From Kudoa neothunni (taxonomy: Eukaryota; Cnidaria): a stretch of 64,000 bases of DNA. The notes below the pieces were generated by a model. That model was given only the letters and a program-made list of their open reading frames with translations, did not search any database and was not told the DNA's origin. Numbering within the stretch: position 1 is the stretch's first letter; each line of letters begins with the position of its first letter. Below, piece by piece: positions 13,720 to 26,427 of the stretch. The position numbers were made by a program, and so were the translations under genes. The DNA is taken from NCBI GenBank assembly GCA_964304625.1, contig OZ199840.1:6076001-6140000 (forward strand), in the 5' to 3' direction.

Positions 13720-13752
13720 GATGCATCATATTATAATATAATATGATGTATC
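13720..13752. repeat. 33-base hairpin
   Basis: The arms GATGCATCATATTAT and ATAATATGATGTATC pair over 15 bp (one G-T pair) around a 3-base loop. It could be a cruciform, a transposon tip or chance in AT-rich DNA. Confidence 0.5.
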
Positions 13753-14049
13753 TTTATAACAAAATTAATGAAGCATAAATCTTCTTTTTGTTAAAAGAAA
13801 AAAGGGGGTCAAGGGCGCGAAGAACTGCTCACCAATTGTATACCTGAATTAGGATTTCAAACAAGATAACTATCGTAACCAGGTTTACTTCCATAAGTGT
13901 ATTTCTCGGCGAATTAATTATAAACTAGAGGTAGTCGTTCTCGACGTTTATTTTTAAAAAAATCGATCTTCATTTTTGTTTGGTTCAGCGGCAAACACAC
14001 GCCACAAATTACGTAAAATTGGTTAATGATGCATTTTCAGTAACTTTTT

Positions 14050-14155
14050 GCTGTGCCCAAGGGAATTACGGAAAATCGGTTACCTACTGTATTGTTGTAT
14101 CGTAGTATTGTTGTATCGTATCGTAGTATTGTAGTATTATAGTGTTATACTATTA
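14050..14155. repeat. pogo-type end followed by TATTGTTGTATCGTAG-like simple repeat
   Basis: Read on the minus strand, the element end at 14089 is CAGTAGGTAACCGATTTTCC, flanked by TA. It is close to the end of the MITE at 32219. Directly after it (14091-14155) a short imperfect tandem repeat of TATTGTTGTATCGTAG-like units follows. No left end was found. Confidence 0.45.
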
Positions 14156-14309
14156 TACAGTGCGGCATTTATCATTTATAATGAGGCGTTTATATCAAAT
14201 GTGATCCACCATGTGAAATAAAGTGGCATCGTTGAAATCTTATTTACCGGTTTTGAACCAATCAGTTAAATTATACAACAAATATTTTAATCATTTTATG
14301 GATTAACAC

Positions 14310-15689
14310 ATGCTCATGCGCAATATAATTAAAATGCCCCCGGACACCTTCCCTGGTGAACAAATCGGCGCCGCTGCCGATGATAAATGTTTCTCAGATA
14401 TCGATAAAAATAGTGACATTGTGGATGAGCGTAAAAATCCGGAATAAAATTTAAACAAATTTACACCCCTCTTTGCCTTATAGATACTTTAGTGACAGAA
14501 ATTATGAATATTCCCCGAAGTGTAACTAGCGAGAAACTTCTTTCTTTAGTTGCTGAGAAAAAACAAAGTAAACTTAAATAAAATTCATCAGCTGAGTCCT
14601 CGTAGATAAAGTAACTTATTGGGAGTCAACAATGGAAAAACAAGCCGCCCACTCCACAATGTTAAATGATAGCAGTAAAAAACTTTTGTTGGAGATTATT
14701 TTTTTAAATGAAATTCTTATTGATAATTTTCAATCGCATAAGCTTTGATCTTGAATCATCATTGAGATTAGGACATTCCAGTTTGAAAAATTGTTTTATG
14801 ATGAAAGATATGAAAGTGATTGAGTTGCCTCAAGTTGGTTCATGGGTCACTATAGCTGCAACTGGTGTGATACCTAACAACGATTCAATTTGGTTCAATT
14901 TTATCGGACGGTTTCCTTTTGGTTGTGAATCCCTAGAAACTATTCCCTCCAGCCAAAACGATAACTTTTCTATTCTACAAAATCGACTTATGTAATTACT
15001 TTCATTTATAGAATTGTTATTATCGTTCTCAATCTTAGAAAATTTTACCATAACAAATCTAAACGATATAGAAATACCACATTTGCTCCTAATCAAATGG
15101 TAGCTGTGTATGTGAGTAGAGATCGTATGTGGTATCGTGGTTATGTGGTTAATTTGGATAAAAATAGAAAATCAGTTGTCACTTATCAAGTAGGTTGGTT
15201 GTGTAGGATGACGGCGACAATTGTGTCGTTGTTATTGTTGTAAAGTGTGTAAATTTAATGTCATAAATATAGGTTATTCTTGTAGACTATGGCTATTCAA
15301 TTATCACATCAACATACGATTTATTCCCCCTGGATGCTATTTTTACTGAATTGGAGCCTCAAGCTGTTAATTTTTGTTTATCCTCGTTTCAAATGCCACT
15401 TCATCATCACTCCAAACCTCCAATCAACTCTCTTGTGTATGATTTTTTGTTATTTATTAGCGTATTAACTCGTTTATTGTGTGATTGTGTAGGGACACAT
15501 TCCATGAACTAACCAAAAATAAGTTGATAGTAGCTCACGTCGATCAAATGTACCGTTAAACTCGATTTTACTACTAAATAAAGATATTTTTGTAGTATTG
15601 ATGATACGGTGTTTGTCACGCTGCACACTCAGAATTACAAAGGCCAAATCCAGTGTGTTAATACTTATCTGAGAAATAGATTTATTTGA
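14310..15689 (+). CDS. small Tudor-domain protein
   Basis: Eight exons (14310-14430, 14484-14567, 14606-14674, 14772-14991, 15039-15189, 15273-15436, 15493-15549, 15596-15689) join in phase to 319 residues. An extended Tudor domain spans about residues 150-280: LPQVGSWVTI, then APNQMVAVYVSRDRMWYRGYV, then VILVDYGYS, which is the aromatic/acidic core that binds methylated arginine in this family. The C-terminus contains VFVTLHTQNYKGQI.CVN, like the tail end of TDRD-type domains. Known multi-Tudor relatives act in germ granules and the piRNA pathway; this protein has a single domain and its role is inferred only. The N-terminal 120 residues match nothing I know. The start could instead be the in-frame ATG at 14334. 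The exon 3/4 intron (97 bp) is the least certain. Confidence 0.8.
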
Positions 15690-15940
15690 GGTCGATAATT
15701 GATATGAAAGTTTTGTTTCCGATAGAAATTATATTGTTTTTCTGTGCGCTGGAATTGGTTGATTTTGTGTTGATCATAGCAACTAACTCGTAACCATGGA
15801 GCTGCGTGTAATATAGGACTCCCTATAGAAAACGATGTTTGCGTAGAGAATCAAACCATCGGTTCGTTGTCAGCTCTAAATTATAGAAGACAATTATATT
15901 TCGCTTGAATTGAGATTGCGTATTTCAATCACACTTTAAA

Positions 15941-18900
15941 ATGATCTCACCTTACCGAATTATTACACGAATTGATTCGCCCCTTTTCTTACGTTTGTGT
16001 GCTGTGTGGCTGTTTGTGTCCAGCCTTATCACGAATGTGTACACAGGTAGAGAGATACTTTATTCTGATTAAAAATCCACATTAACATTTTTAATGGATT
16101 ATATTTTTTAATTATTTAATATGATTTAGCGGTTAATATCACCAATAAAGGTTTTGTGTACAAAAATTCTGCTCTCACTCCCGAACTCGCTGTGCATGAA
16201 ATGTCACTCACATTTGTAACCACTAAACACAATGGTTTGTTGTTCTATGGAAATAATGCGAAAGCTTACTTTTCAATGGAGCTATACTATGGATCTGTTA
16301 GGTAGGTGATTTGAATTGACGATGTTTGTTGGTCGCTTGCAACGATAATATGTGCAATTATTTAGAATAAGCGGGAATTTTTCCAACCAACGCACAACAA
16401 TGCCATTTATCGGTTTCGTGGGGCACGGTCTAGCTGACGGGAAACCACACCAAGTCGAATTCTTCAAACGATCCGAAGAAATCATGGCCATCGTTGATCG
16501 TGGCACCTCCAAACGAGACTCCTACATTGTAGCATCTAGTTTTTTAAATGATATCATCAATTTCGACGATATCTATTTGGGTAATCACCCCGAGCTGAAA
16601 ACATTCGACAATTTTCAATCGATGACCAAGACAAACTTTATTGGATGTATTGAAGAGGCCAGTTGGAATTCGTTGGATCTACTGAGTGACGCCTACTCGG
16701 AAATGTCTATTCCTAATTGTGGTGTATTTTACGATCATAAACCAATCACATTTCTCTATTTGGACAGCTACATTATGATGTACCGAAGCAGCAAAGCCGA
16801 TGGGTTCGATTTGGAATTCGACCTGCTTGTCTATCAAAATTTCACCATTATCATCTCTCACAAAGTGAACGATACTAGGTTTGATTTGGTTATTTTGGAA
16901 GGTAGACTTCAAATGACTCTCTACATTGTCAATAATATTGTTATCAACGCCATCACCGATTCGTTGGTCAGCGATGGAAGTTGGCACAAGGTATGTACTA
17001 TTATATGGTGGTAGAATTAGGAATATTGTTTATGGATTAATAATATTTAGGTTAAGATATTCATCCCCGGAAGATCCTCATCAACTGCTAACGTTATTTT
17101 TAAAGTGGACGAATTCCTTACCGACTCACCATCTCCCATTTTCTACAATGCTGGGAAAAATATAAAATTTGGTGGTTTTGGCTTCGTTGGCTGTATCGAA
17201 AATGTGAGACTAGATCAAAAAACTTATCACCTCGAGAAACACTATCAAAGAAGTGGAATATCAACGTCAGGCTGCAACATCACCTTCCAATGCAACCCTA
17301 ACCCCTGTGTGAACGCTGGCAATTGTATGGCTCTTCAAAACCTCGAGTACACTTGTTTATGTAACGGCAACTCCACCGGTTCTAATTGTGAACAACGTAA
17401 TATTCTTTTTATCGTCTATTTATAAGATCTTTTTCCACTATATATAAATAATTTTTAAAATTTGATAATTAGCTGTTGCACCCAACACCTGCACAGACAT
17501 ACACAAAGCAGGCTTCAAGAGGGACGGCCCAACAATCATTGATGCGGATGGAATAGGACTTTTTGACCCCATTTGGGTCAACTGCTTCCATATGAATTCC
17601 TTCGATAGTGATCGAGCAGTCACTGTAGTCAAACCCATTCAAAGCACCTACAATCTCATTGACGCGCCAAAAAGCTGGGAAATCCGCTACAATGTTAGCA
17701 CCGAATTGCTAAATATTATAGCCGCCAACAGCTTCTACTGCAAACAAACGGTCACCTATCAATGCACCCGTTCTAGGATCACTCTCGGAAATATCACTTT
17801 AATGAACTGGGTGGGTGGAGATGGCCGAGTTCATAACTATTGGAATTCGCGCGCCATCTACGGAAAATGTGAATGTTCTATTCGAAATAACACCTGTTTC
17901 AACAATCAAAATTGCAACTGTGACAACTATGACACAATATCAAGAGTGGATCGAACTGAACTTCAATTCAAAGCTCATCTACCCATTATCCGAATCAACG
18001 CTATGAACATATCCAGCATGTTGGGTTCGAGCGCCAAGCTGGAAGTGGGAGACTTTTTCTGCCAAGGTGATGGCGGAAAATTATCCACGGTAACATTTAC
18101 GGAGGTATACAGTTACCTAGAGGTTGAATCCCTCAATTTGTGGAACGCCGGCTCCTTCCATATCGAATTCAAAACTGATCAAGCTCGCGGAAACATATTT
18201 CTTTATTCACGCGGACGAATCTCGAAAGATTACATTTTACTCTTCTTGAAAAATCCAACCACACTCACCGTAGAAGTTAATTTGGGAACGTACACTCATA
18301 TTCTCGATGCAAGTATACTGTCGAAAGCTCCATCTAATTTCGAAGACCAGGAATTCCACTCTGCCAAATTTACTATCAGCAGACGTGGCTTCAACCTTAC
18401 AGTCGACAAGTTGACATACACCAAACCACTTGAAAATAATATCAATGTTGGAGTTTTACTCAACCTTGACAACCTTCCCACATTCATTGGAGGTACACCG
18501 TTTGATCCATTTTCCGGATTTCGAGGCACAATCCGCAATTTTGTAATTATTTTCATAAATTTTTAAACAACTAGATGATATTTTAATTGTTTATTAGAGA
18601 ATAAATGGACAACCATATAAATTGTTTGAAAAAGCAATGAATGAGTCGATTGTAGGAGTGGTGCCGGGTATAACTTCTGCATGTAGGTCGGTCAGTAACC
18701 CATGCAATTCTGGTCGTTGTATGGACCATTATAACTACTACGTGTGTAATTGTGACTACTCTCCATATTATGGATCCCATTGTCAAAATGAGCAAGGTTT
18801 ATCTATGAGAGGTGGAGATTTCGCAGTAGCCTACAATCTTGATCCTAGCCTCACACTAACCCAATGGTTCATTTCTGTTGGGTTTGTTACCACAAACGCG

Positions 18901-19940
18901 AGCGCTACATTATTCTCGTTGATCAGTGAAAATACTGATATTTTCTTTTTGGGCAATATGGTCAATGGAGTATTTGGAGTATATTATCATTTCAGGGTAT
19001 TATATATTGGATTTGTTGTTTTTATGTATTCTTCTAAAATTATCGAATGTAGAACGATATTTCCTTCCAATCCAGATCGTTCATTATAGAACATTCCGAT
19101 TTGGGCTACTATCTCAATAATGGCGATCTACACATTATCAAGGTTGAATTCAGCTCCGAGACAATTTATGTTTATATCGATAATCGACTGTTTTTGCGAA
19201 TGATCGAGGAGTACACCACCGAACCAACCACTTTTCAAGAGCCAAGCGCATTCTATCTAGGTGGAGCTATATTGACAAGTGTGTCTGCTTCCGAGTTGGA
19301 TCAATATATTGTGTATCCATTCTTGGGGTGCATCACCGGTGGAAAACTTGTCTACAAAGCAAGAGGTATCTACAACAAAATCTTGGTGGATCCAGTCGAT
19401 CTTTTTTATATGGGATCATCGGTATGTTAGAAGTTTATCGCTCTCTTATCCCTTAACCCATTCACTAACACAAATAGATTGTATTAGTGGGGGATTTCTT
19501 AGTTATTTCTTATTTTTACACTTATTTCCATTGTTTATTGATAGATGGTACAAGTTGGCCAGGTGACCAAAGAGAAATGTGGCCTTGTGAATTTTACTGT
19601 TGCTGGAAACGCTCCTCTCATTCCCTACCCTCCTAACCCAGTGGCTGGCGACACAAGTAGCTTTGAACGTCGCGTGCCTCTTGGTGATAGTTGGGGATCA
19701 ACACTGCTCGGTTTGGGAGTGTTTCTTTTCATACTCATTATTCTAATAATGGTCTTTGTGTTGAAGTGGTATTCTCGAAACATCGGCTGCTATCAAACCG
19801 AAGAAGGAAACCTCGCCAAAACAGGAAACGTAATTGGCATCCTACAAAACAACTCATTTAGATCGGACGACGAATCCGAAAAAAGCCCTCTTATAACAGA
19901 AAATCGAGACATAATCGCAACCGAAACCGGATACATATAG
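15941..19940 (+). CDS. Nrx-IV: Caspr / neurexin-IV-type adhesion protein without discoidin domain
   Basis: Eight exons (15941-16046, 16130-16301, 16366-16990, 17051-17396, 17473-18542, 18598-18996, 19053-19421, 19545-19940) splice to 1160 residues. A signal peptide (1-36) is followed by laminin-G 1 (to about 200), laminin-G 2 (about 215-365), an EGF repeat (about 378-412), a fibrinogen-like region (417-600; TCTDIHKAGF, DADGIG, YQCTRSR, CNCDNYD), laminin-G 3 (to about 775), a second EGF (about 795-830), laminin-G 4 (to about 1025), a membrane segment (about 1080-1102) and a 58-residue tail. The juxtamembrane KWYSRN..CYQTEE matches the protein-4.1 binding site of the family. Order and fibrinogen-like region identify CNTNAP/neurexin IV, a septate or paranodal junction protein. 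The usual N-terminal F5/8 discoidin domain is absent: the signal peptide leads straight into laminin-G 1. No frameshift is seen. Confidence 0.93.
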
Positions 19941-20338
19941 AAAATTAATATACACTAACTGTGTTAACTCGTATATATCATATTATATGTATTTTCATGG
20001 GTATATATAAATGCAGTTGGGGTGAGTTTTTGTGGTTTGTAATATGATTCAGTCTTGGTGGGTTTATTCTCTCCTGTGTTGGATTTTTGATCCGTGGTTT
20101 CCACCAATAACAGCTTATAACTCGTTTCAAAAATCAAGCGTGTCTTTCTTAGTAGTACTGTAATTTAGCGTTTTGTTCGCCGAACCTTTAGCATTCATCT
20201 AAAATCGCCGTTAACAATTGGTTACTCGACATATGACTGTAAAAATTGAGAATAATTTCTCTTAAAGTACCAATAAATTAAATTAACTAAATTATTCAAA
20301 CCAAAATATTAACTTCTAAAAAAACTTAATATAATTAT
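19941..20338. other. convergent 3' intergenic region
   Basis: About 400 bp separate the Caspr stop codon from the stop codon of the LTO1-like gene on the other strand. This must hold both 3' UTRs; ACCAATAAATTAAA near 20270 is a possible plus-strand polyadenylation signal. Nothing else is visible. Confidence 0.5.
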
Positions 20339-20795
20339 TTAGGATAGAGCAAATACCCTACGAACTAATTCCATATTTTTTTCAAAGCAAATCGAATAAG
20401 ATGTGTCTGATAACGACATATTTCCAAGTTTCATAGCACAATCAATTAATTCCCTTTGAATCTTATTTTTACGATTCAGTTGAGGGGTAACTGGATTGGC
20501 TTGAGAGTTATTGGTTTCGATCAACGCCAGTCCCAAATGATACCCTATCTAATTTAAATAATAACGAATTTGAAATTTTAATGAAATCGATATATTTTTT
20601 CTACTTTGAAACCATCTTTCATACCCCTTATAACTCCTGTATTAGCCGAATCCAAATGGATATCCTCAGGAAGTCCAATAGTATGGAATCCATCATGATA
20701 TCCCTTGTCATAAGCACTAATTCCATCCCAAATATTAAAGACACTCAAAATTATCTTTACTGTTTTTCAAAATCGATAACATCATCAAAGTCCAT
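20339..20795 (-). CDS. LTO1: LTO1/ORAOV1-like deca-GX3 protein
   Basis: Three exons on the minus strand (20795-20761, 20716-20605, 20548-20339), introns 44 and 56 bp, 118 residues. It opens MDFDDVIDFEKHAYDKGYHDG and continues with glycines at four-residue spacing: GYHDGFHTIG, GVIRGMKDG, GYHLGLALIE. That is the deca-GX3 pattern of LTO1/Yae1 proteins; the FDD.I..E..(F/Y)..GY..G start fits LTO1. In yeast and human, LTO1 with YAE1 is the adaptor that brings ABCE1/Rli1 to the cytosolic iron-sulphur assembly machinery. Several of the GX3 glycines in the middle are replaced, so the repeat is degenerate. Identification rests on motif and length (human about 137 residues). It is convergent with Caspr, 398 bp apart. 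Confidence 0.72.
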
Positions 20796-22815
20796 CCTTA
20801 AAGTGTGATTATAAAAGTGACGATTTTTGCCCATGCGCATTATCTATTTTTAATAAAACGACAATTCTTTTTACAAGTTGTATACAGAGTTAATTATTTG
20901 TGGCCCAAGAGCCATTCCCATATTTAAATACATAAATTGTTTCTCATTTATTTTATTTCTCTTTTTGATGAATTCGATGTCAATGTTGGTTGTATTTGAA
21001 ATGAGACTCAAAATAATTTTTTTGTATTCAACCTTAAACCGTCCGCACAAACTACTAATGAGCGGATAAATTGGGAAATCGTTTAGTCATTCGACCGCTA
21101 ATCTTAAGGTCGCGAGTTCAATCCTGCCTCAGCACTGTGCACCAAAACAATATTGAATAACGGAAGTTGTAGTTAATGTGTACGCTCATTATTATGTGTC
21201 ATTAGCCAAAAGTTACAATTCAGCTTAGTTGGTAGGGTCGAATTAGACAATAAAATCTTGTAGGTCCCACAAAACCAACGCCATTGTAGCTGAAAAATTG
21301 AAGGGAGTAAGTTTCAAGTAGTTTTTCGCCCGGACATTTATATTTAGCGGGGAAAATTCCACCATTAACCAAAAAAGGTAGGACAAAATATTAAATGTGA
21401 TTAACTTATTGCTATTATTACATGTTACATTAAAGTATTTTGTGGAAGCCATAACTGTACAGTTTAATAGGTTGATCTTGTGATCTCAACGCGTGAACGA
21501 AAAATCGTACTTATTCCCAAACTACTCTGTGATATTTTATGCAATTTATGAATTATCTGTTAATACTTCAAATGGTAATTTCTTATAGCAGAATATTACA
21601 ATAGTGAATACGTGCAAAACTACATTATCACGATCGTGCTATCATAATAAAGATAGCGGCATACTTTGTGCAGGAGCAGAGACAGATTAGTTGGTTGATT
21701 GGTTAATGAGGATTTTTCAATGATTCCAACTTTTTATGCTCGTAATTCATAAAGAAATACAATATATATTATTTATATAAATGTATTATTCCGATGCGTA
21801 TTATTTTGGGACAACTAACTTCAATATTTTGTGATGTTTTGGCTAATATGTAATTGTTTAAAATTTGTCAAAATAAATAGAATTAATGTGTCACTCCTCA
21901 ATATTTTAAACATTACGAACATTCCTTAAAAACAATTCTTATATTATTACATAATAAATTAATGAAATTCTCTAGGTACGAATTTTTGAACTCAATTAAT
22001 TTATTTTTCAGCTATTTAAATTATTTTGAACGACAATTTTTAGACGTTATAATTATATGAAGCTCCTTGAATTAATTTTATATCCCCCTTTCAAAGTCGC
22101 ATTTTTTGTGGTTTTATAAAAAATATGAATTACACAATATCCATGTTCATCAGGTGTTTTCCTTATAAAACGGTTTAATAATCGATGTTGTCCGTAATGT
22201 AAGTGATTTCGAACAATGCGGATGATCGTTTCTAAGAAGATTCAACTACGACAGGTTTTCTATGGATAAATATCACTTTAAGCTTCCATTGATAACTCGA
22301 TTGCTACTATTAACTATCGATCTTTATGTAAACGACTTTTACAATTGTATAAGTGTTTCTATCACACACATGCATTTAACTTTATCTCTAATAAGATTGA
22401 GAACTCCTACTTCCTAACTAATGTGACACATAATTATAATATCATCTATTAATAACAAATTTATAACGTGTATAAAGAGATAGATACGTTTGATATTGTA
22501 ACAATAAATGGAGTAATTTTAAAGTCCTTATTTATTTTTAAATTAATAAAAAAAGTTTTTCTGATAAAACTAAAGCATTAGTTAGAAAATATTGGGATGT
22601 AAGAATGACGTTATCGATATAGATCTATAGAATAAAATTGGAATTGTTTGTACTCTCGATTAAAAGGTAAACAATTAAATCGACAACACTATTTAAACTA
22701 TCAATACCTGAACAAGCTTTCGTAGCTTGGGGATTAATTTTATCTATTGATCAAATTTGAAACTTAGATAACTATCTTAAAACTAATCAACCAACTTAAA
22801 AGTGTTTTATTGTAG
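20796..22815. other. 2-kb non-genic stretch
   Basis: No exon chain is seen. A tRNA-like or SINE-like fragment lies at about 21068-21140. The part next to 20795 should contain the LTO1-like promoter. Confidence 0.5.
21068..21145 (+). repeat. tRNA-derived (SINE-like) fragment
   Basis: GGTCGCGAGTTCAATCCTGC resembles a tRNA T-arm/B-box (GGTTCGANTCC), preceded by CGACCGCTAATCTTAAGG like an anticodon arm and followed by CTCAGCA. The T stem pairs poorly and no proper acceptor stem forms, so it is not a working tRNA gene. A second A-box-like string, AGCTTAGTTGGTAGGGTC, lies at about 21222-21239. Confidence 0.35.
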
Positions 22816-23867
22816 GCGATGCCAAGGTGAGAATTACAGTAAGACGGAATTACAACAAAATCGGATTATTCAACCCGAAAACATCACCAGTCATTTGGGT
22901 TTTTAACCAGATTTAACATTCTTAAAGCATCAATTGGGAGGTAACTCTAAAGTCGTGATTGTTGAAACTGAATCTATTATTTCTAACTTGTAATAGGTGG
23001 GCTGATGAGACGATGGACAACAGAAAACATGACAACATAGTCAACCAACAAAGGAGGGTACAGAGCCAAAGTTTGTCTGTTATTGAAGGAAAGAAATCTC
23101 AAGTAGTCGAAAAATTTTATTTAACCCCAACGACAAAAATTCACAGTGGAGAAATGTCATCTCAGATGTCTCTAGACAATGATGGAACCGATACATTGGA
23201 AATGAACACCTACCATTCAAACATCACTACAAATAAGAAAGTATGTACGAATCAATTTGTCTAATTTTAAAACTATTTTCATGTGGATAATTCACAATAA
23301 TAGGCAGTCTGTATAACTGAACTATACAGTGTATCCGTTGGGTTGGTTAAATTGGTCTAGTTGTAATTTTCGATATTAATAATGACCAACTAATAATCAA
23401 TCAAATTAGATATTTTTTAAATCAATTTAATTTCAATGATTATAGAATCACTTGAAAATTTTGGGGGAAGTTACAGGTAGTTGGTACAACCAGAATTCAG
23501 TCGCTTTCGACACCAAAAACAACCAAATTCGTGCCACAAATACTCAACAACCTGCAATCAATGTGCTTGAAGGAATCAATAGTGAATGCTCTATTGATAA
23601 AATGCTACAAAAAATCGATTCCTACATAACCAACGCCAAGAATGTGTACAATGATCAAAGAAAATGTAATCGCACTCGGCTTCAATTATATTAGAAACTG
23701 TGATTATAGCAATGTTCTCTAATTATAGCTTACAGCTTAGGTTATCGGTAGAAAACATAAAAAATTTGTATTGAAAATGTACAGACGCACTTAATTGTAT
23801 GTGCAGCAATAGCGATTTCAACCAGCTAAACAACAAGACCAAAGATATTTTTGATAATTATCATTAG
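22816..23867 (+). CDS. unrecognised gene, 3' exons clear
   Basis: Three exons splice cleanly in phase: 22997-23240, 23446-23665 and 23785-23867 (stop TAG), with strong donors (GTATGT, GTAATC). An upstream exon ends at the donor 22940|22941 and may start at the acceptor near 22816, but its frame is unresolved, because two readings are possible and one needs a 29-bp intron. The product is hydrophilic, rich in N, Q, S, T and K, without a membrane segment or known domain. The C-terminal part has SIDKMLQKIDSYITNAKNVY, which could form a short helix. I cannot assign a family. The 5' end and start codon are unknown. Confidence 0.5.
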
Positions 23868-24914
23868 AACAATTTATTTTTTTAGAAAACTCAATTTTTC
23901 ATTGATCATTTTGTGTCGCTTCGCAAACCTTTGATTCATCAAATTTGAGATGTATAGTCATTGATTCTTCAGTCATTTTTTTTGTAGGAACCCTTATACA
24001 TTCATTCCAAAATAATGGAATATCTATATTCGTTGTTATTTTATTTGTGGAGGTTTGATGTAAAATCTATTTGTTACCTTGTAATGAATTAGAGGAATAT
24101 ACAATTATGTTGAGGTAATGTTTCAACATTTGGGTTTTTGACACACATAACACCAATGTTCGATTTGTGATGAGTGAGATAGGTCCAACTAGCAGGCCTA
24201 AGCATTTATCGTAACCTATTTACATGAAAAAATTAATATTTTTATTATAAAAACATTCCATTTTGTTTTAAAAGTTTATAATATTTATAGTTGTATCATC
24301 TATTTATAAGAAATTTTTTTTATGTTACTATATTTACTTTTTTAATTAAGAATAATTTTAAAATTCCGTAACAACCTCATTTATTCAAAACAATCAAAGA
24401 CCTTAAAAATGCTTAATTTCATAATTGTACGTAATTATTGACATCACAATAATTAGAATGTAAGATAACATAAAATCCATAAATTCATTTTTTTCAATAA
24501 TAATGTGTAACCCTCATAGCACGGAGCTATGGAAAATTCCTTGTGGGGTGGTGCGGGACGGGATAGTTTGGGAAACCAGTAATTTTAGCCTTTTTTTAAA
24601 ACCTCTCGTCAAAAAATCCTCCGTACACTAACAACTCATATTGATTCCTCTTAAAAATTATATCCAATTTTTGAAAAATCTCAAATTTAAAAAAATGCAA
24701 AAAATCCTGTAATGATAAGCCCACATGTTTCATCCACTATGTCACTCATAATGAGTCAACAATAAGTTTTGGGGCATCACGATACTTCCAGAACTAGGAT
24801 ACAGCAAAATGATATATGTTAACAAGTTGTTTCTGTAGTTATTCTCAACAGTCTTAGACAGGCACATACACCACGAGTTTCTGAAGATGGCCACTAATCA
24901 TATTTTTGTAATTA

Positions 24915-25852
24915 CAGTCGAGCCTCGATATTGCATATTGCGTAGTAGCCTAATATCTCGTTAATTTTTTAATTATTTATAAAATTGGATACTACTAAGT
25001 AATAATTAGGCTATTATCTCGTAAAATATGCGAAAAATATTTATGAATGAAAAATTCATATGAAATTGCTCAGTACTGCGAAGTAATTTTGTATTGCGTA
25101 GCAATTCTAGGGTCCGGAAACCCCGTTTTGATTCGACATTGCGTAATAAATTTGACCATGCCAAGGATAAAGAGGGATGTTGACGAGAAATTTAAAATCA
25201 TCATCAGTAATAATTCAGTTAAGTCAATCAGGAGTTCCAAAATAAACTGCTTAGAAATTTTGCCTTAGTAATGGAATAATTATAATAATTATGTCTTGGT
25301 AAAAAATACATTTTAAATATAAAGAATATTCAACCCTCGGTAAAATATATTAGATAGCACAAAAACTTTCCAACTACGACGTTTCTAACAAACGAAAACG
25401 TGAATGTAGGAAGGCTTTACTAGTGGTCTAATTTAATAATGTGCCATGCACCGGTATCTCTGATAATAAGTGACAAAAGGAACAATTAATCGTCAAACTG
25501 TCAACTTCTAAAATTAAGGATGCCTTAAGAACTCTTAGACAAACCTTTACAAGCCGAGATCCAGAAGGTCTATGTGATTTGTATCCTGCTATCGATAGAA
25601 AATCAGCTATTTCAAAAAAAAGAAAGAGAAGCGCGGATTAAAATGATAGGCACTTCTTCTAAAGATAAAATTAAAAATAGAAAACCCTTGCTTTCATTAT
25701 ATAAATGAATTTATGTTTAAAAAGAAGCCAATAAATGGTTTTATCTATTTTTTTCTTAATGCGCGTACGCGAAATACGATATTGCGTACTAATTTTGTAT
25801 TACGTGGTAAGTTGGCGGTCCCAATTTACTACGCATTACCGAAGCACGACTG
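24915..25852. mobile_element. pogo/Tigger-like element, 938 bp
   Basis: The left end CAGTCGAGCCTCGATATTGC and right end (minus strand) CAGTCGTGCTTCGGTAATGC are inverted repeats, and both are flanked by TA, the usual target duplication of pogo/Tc1 elements. Inside, broken frames (about 25410-25640) recall a CENP-B-type DNA-binding region of Tigger transposases, but with several stops. It is an inactive, deleted copy. Confidence 0.7.
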
Positions 25853-26384
25853 TACTCGTATCAGTTTTAGGCAGCGTTTATTTTGCCGGATCTGGCAAAA
25901 TAGATACAGCCTTAGTTTTAACCTTATTGCTTGATTGATGTCCTCATCGACAATGTAATCATCTATTAGATTTGAGTTATTTGACATAATTTTCAAGACA
26001 AAATTATATTAAAATCGTACTCAGGTTTAAATGTTTACCGACAAGCAAGATAGGCAACAAAAACTTAAACCGCATTAATCCCTAGTAAACCTGTATTTGT
26101 TCAGTGTAATACATCGGAGTTTCTCCAATTCTGGAAAAAAAATTCCTAGTAAAAAAGATATTTTTAAAGTTTTAGAAATATTTCGTGTCAAATAGTGACG
26201 TTATTACGCTTATTGTATTTAAAAAATTCTAAATTAAAACTTTTACGATAATAAATGTAGATCCATGAAAAATAAACACATTTCTCAAACTAATTATTTA
26301 TCTTTAACGCTATTTGATATCTTAGGAAATAACTTTGGTACTTAATTGAAGAACGCCTAGAGTGTGAATTAAATACGAAATGTT

Positions 26385-26427
26385 TAAGTCGGGGTCGCGA
26401 TATATCTCGCCTTCACGGGAGGGTTAA
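26385..26427 (-). mobile_element. piggyBac-like terminus
   Basis: On the minus strand it reads TTAACCCTCCCGTGAAGGCG and then a near-palindrome CGAGATATATCGCG followed by ACCCC. Same plan as the other TTAA ends. The partner end is not seen. Confidence 0.45.

Larger units (their letters stand above)
9141..14309. other. 5.2-kb non-genic region with decayed transposons
   Basis: Between Brachyury and the Tudor gene there is no gene model. It holds a dead mariner (10240-11050), a hAT-like end (11329), a piggyBac-like end (12229), a hairpin (13720-13752), and a pogo-type end (near 14089) with an adjacent simple repeat. The remainder is AT-rich sequence without visible structure. Confidence 0.6.

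Noticed and set aside
21068-21145. Functional tRNA gene
   Set aside because: The B-box is present but the T stem and acceptor stem do not pair.
22816-22935. SMC-like reading of the upstream exon (KVRITVRR frame)
   Set aside because: The resemblance is slight and the frame does not join the downstream exons in phase.
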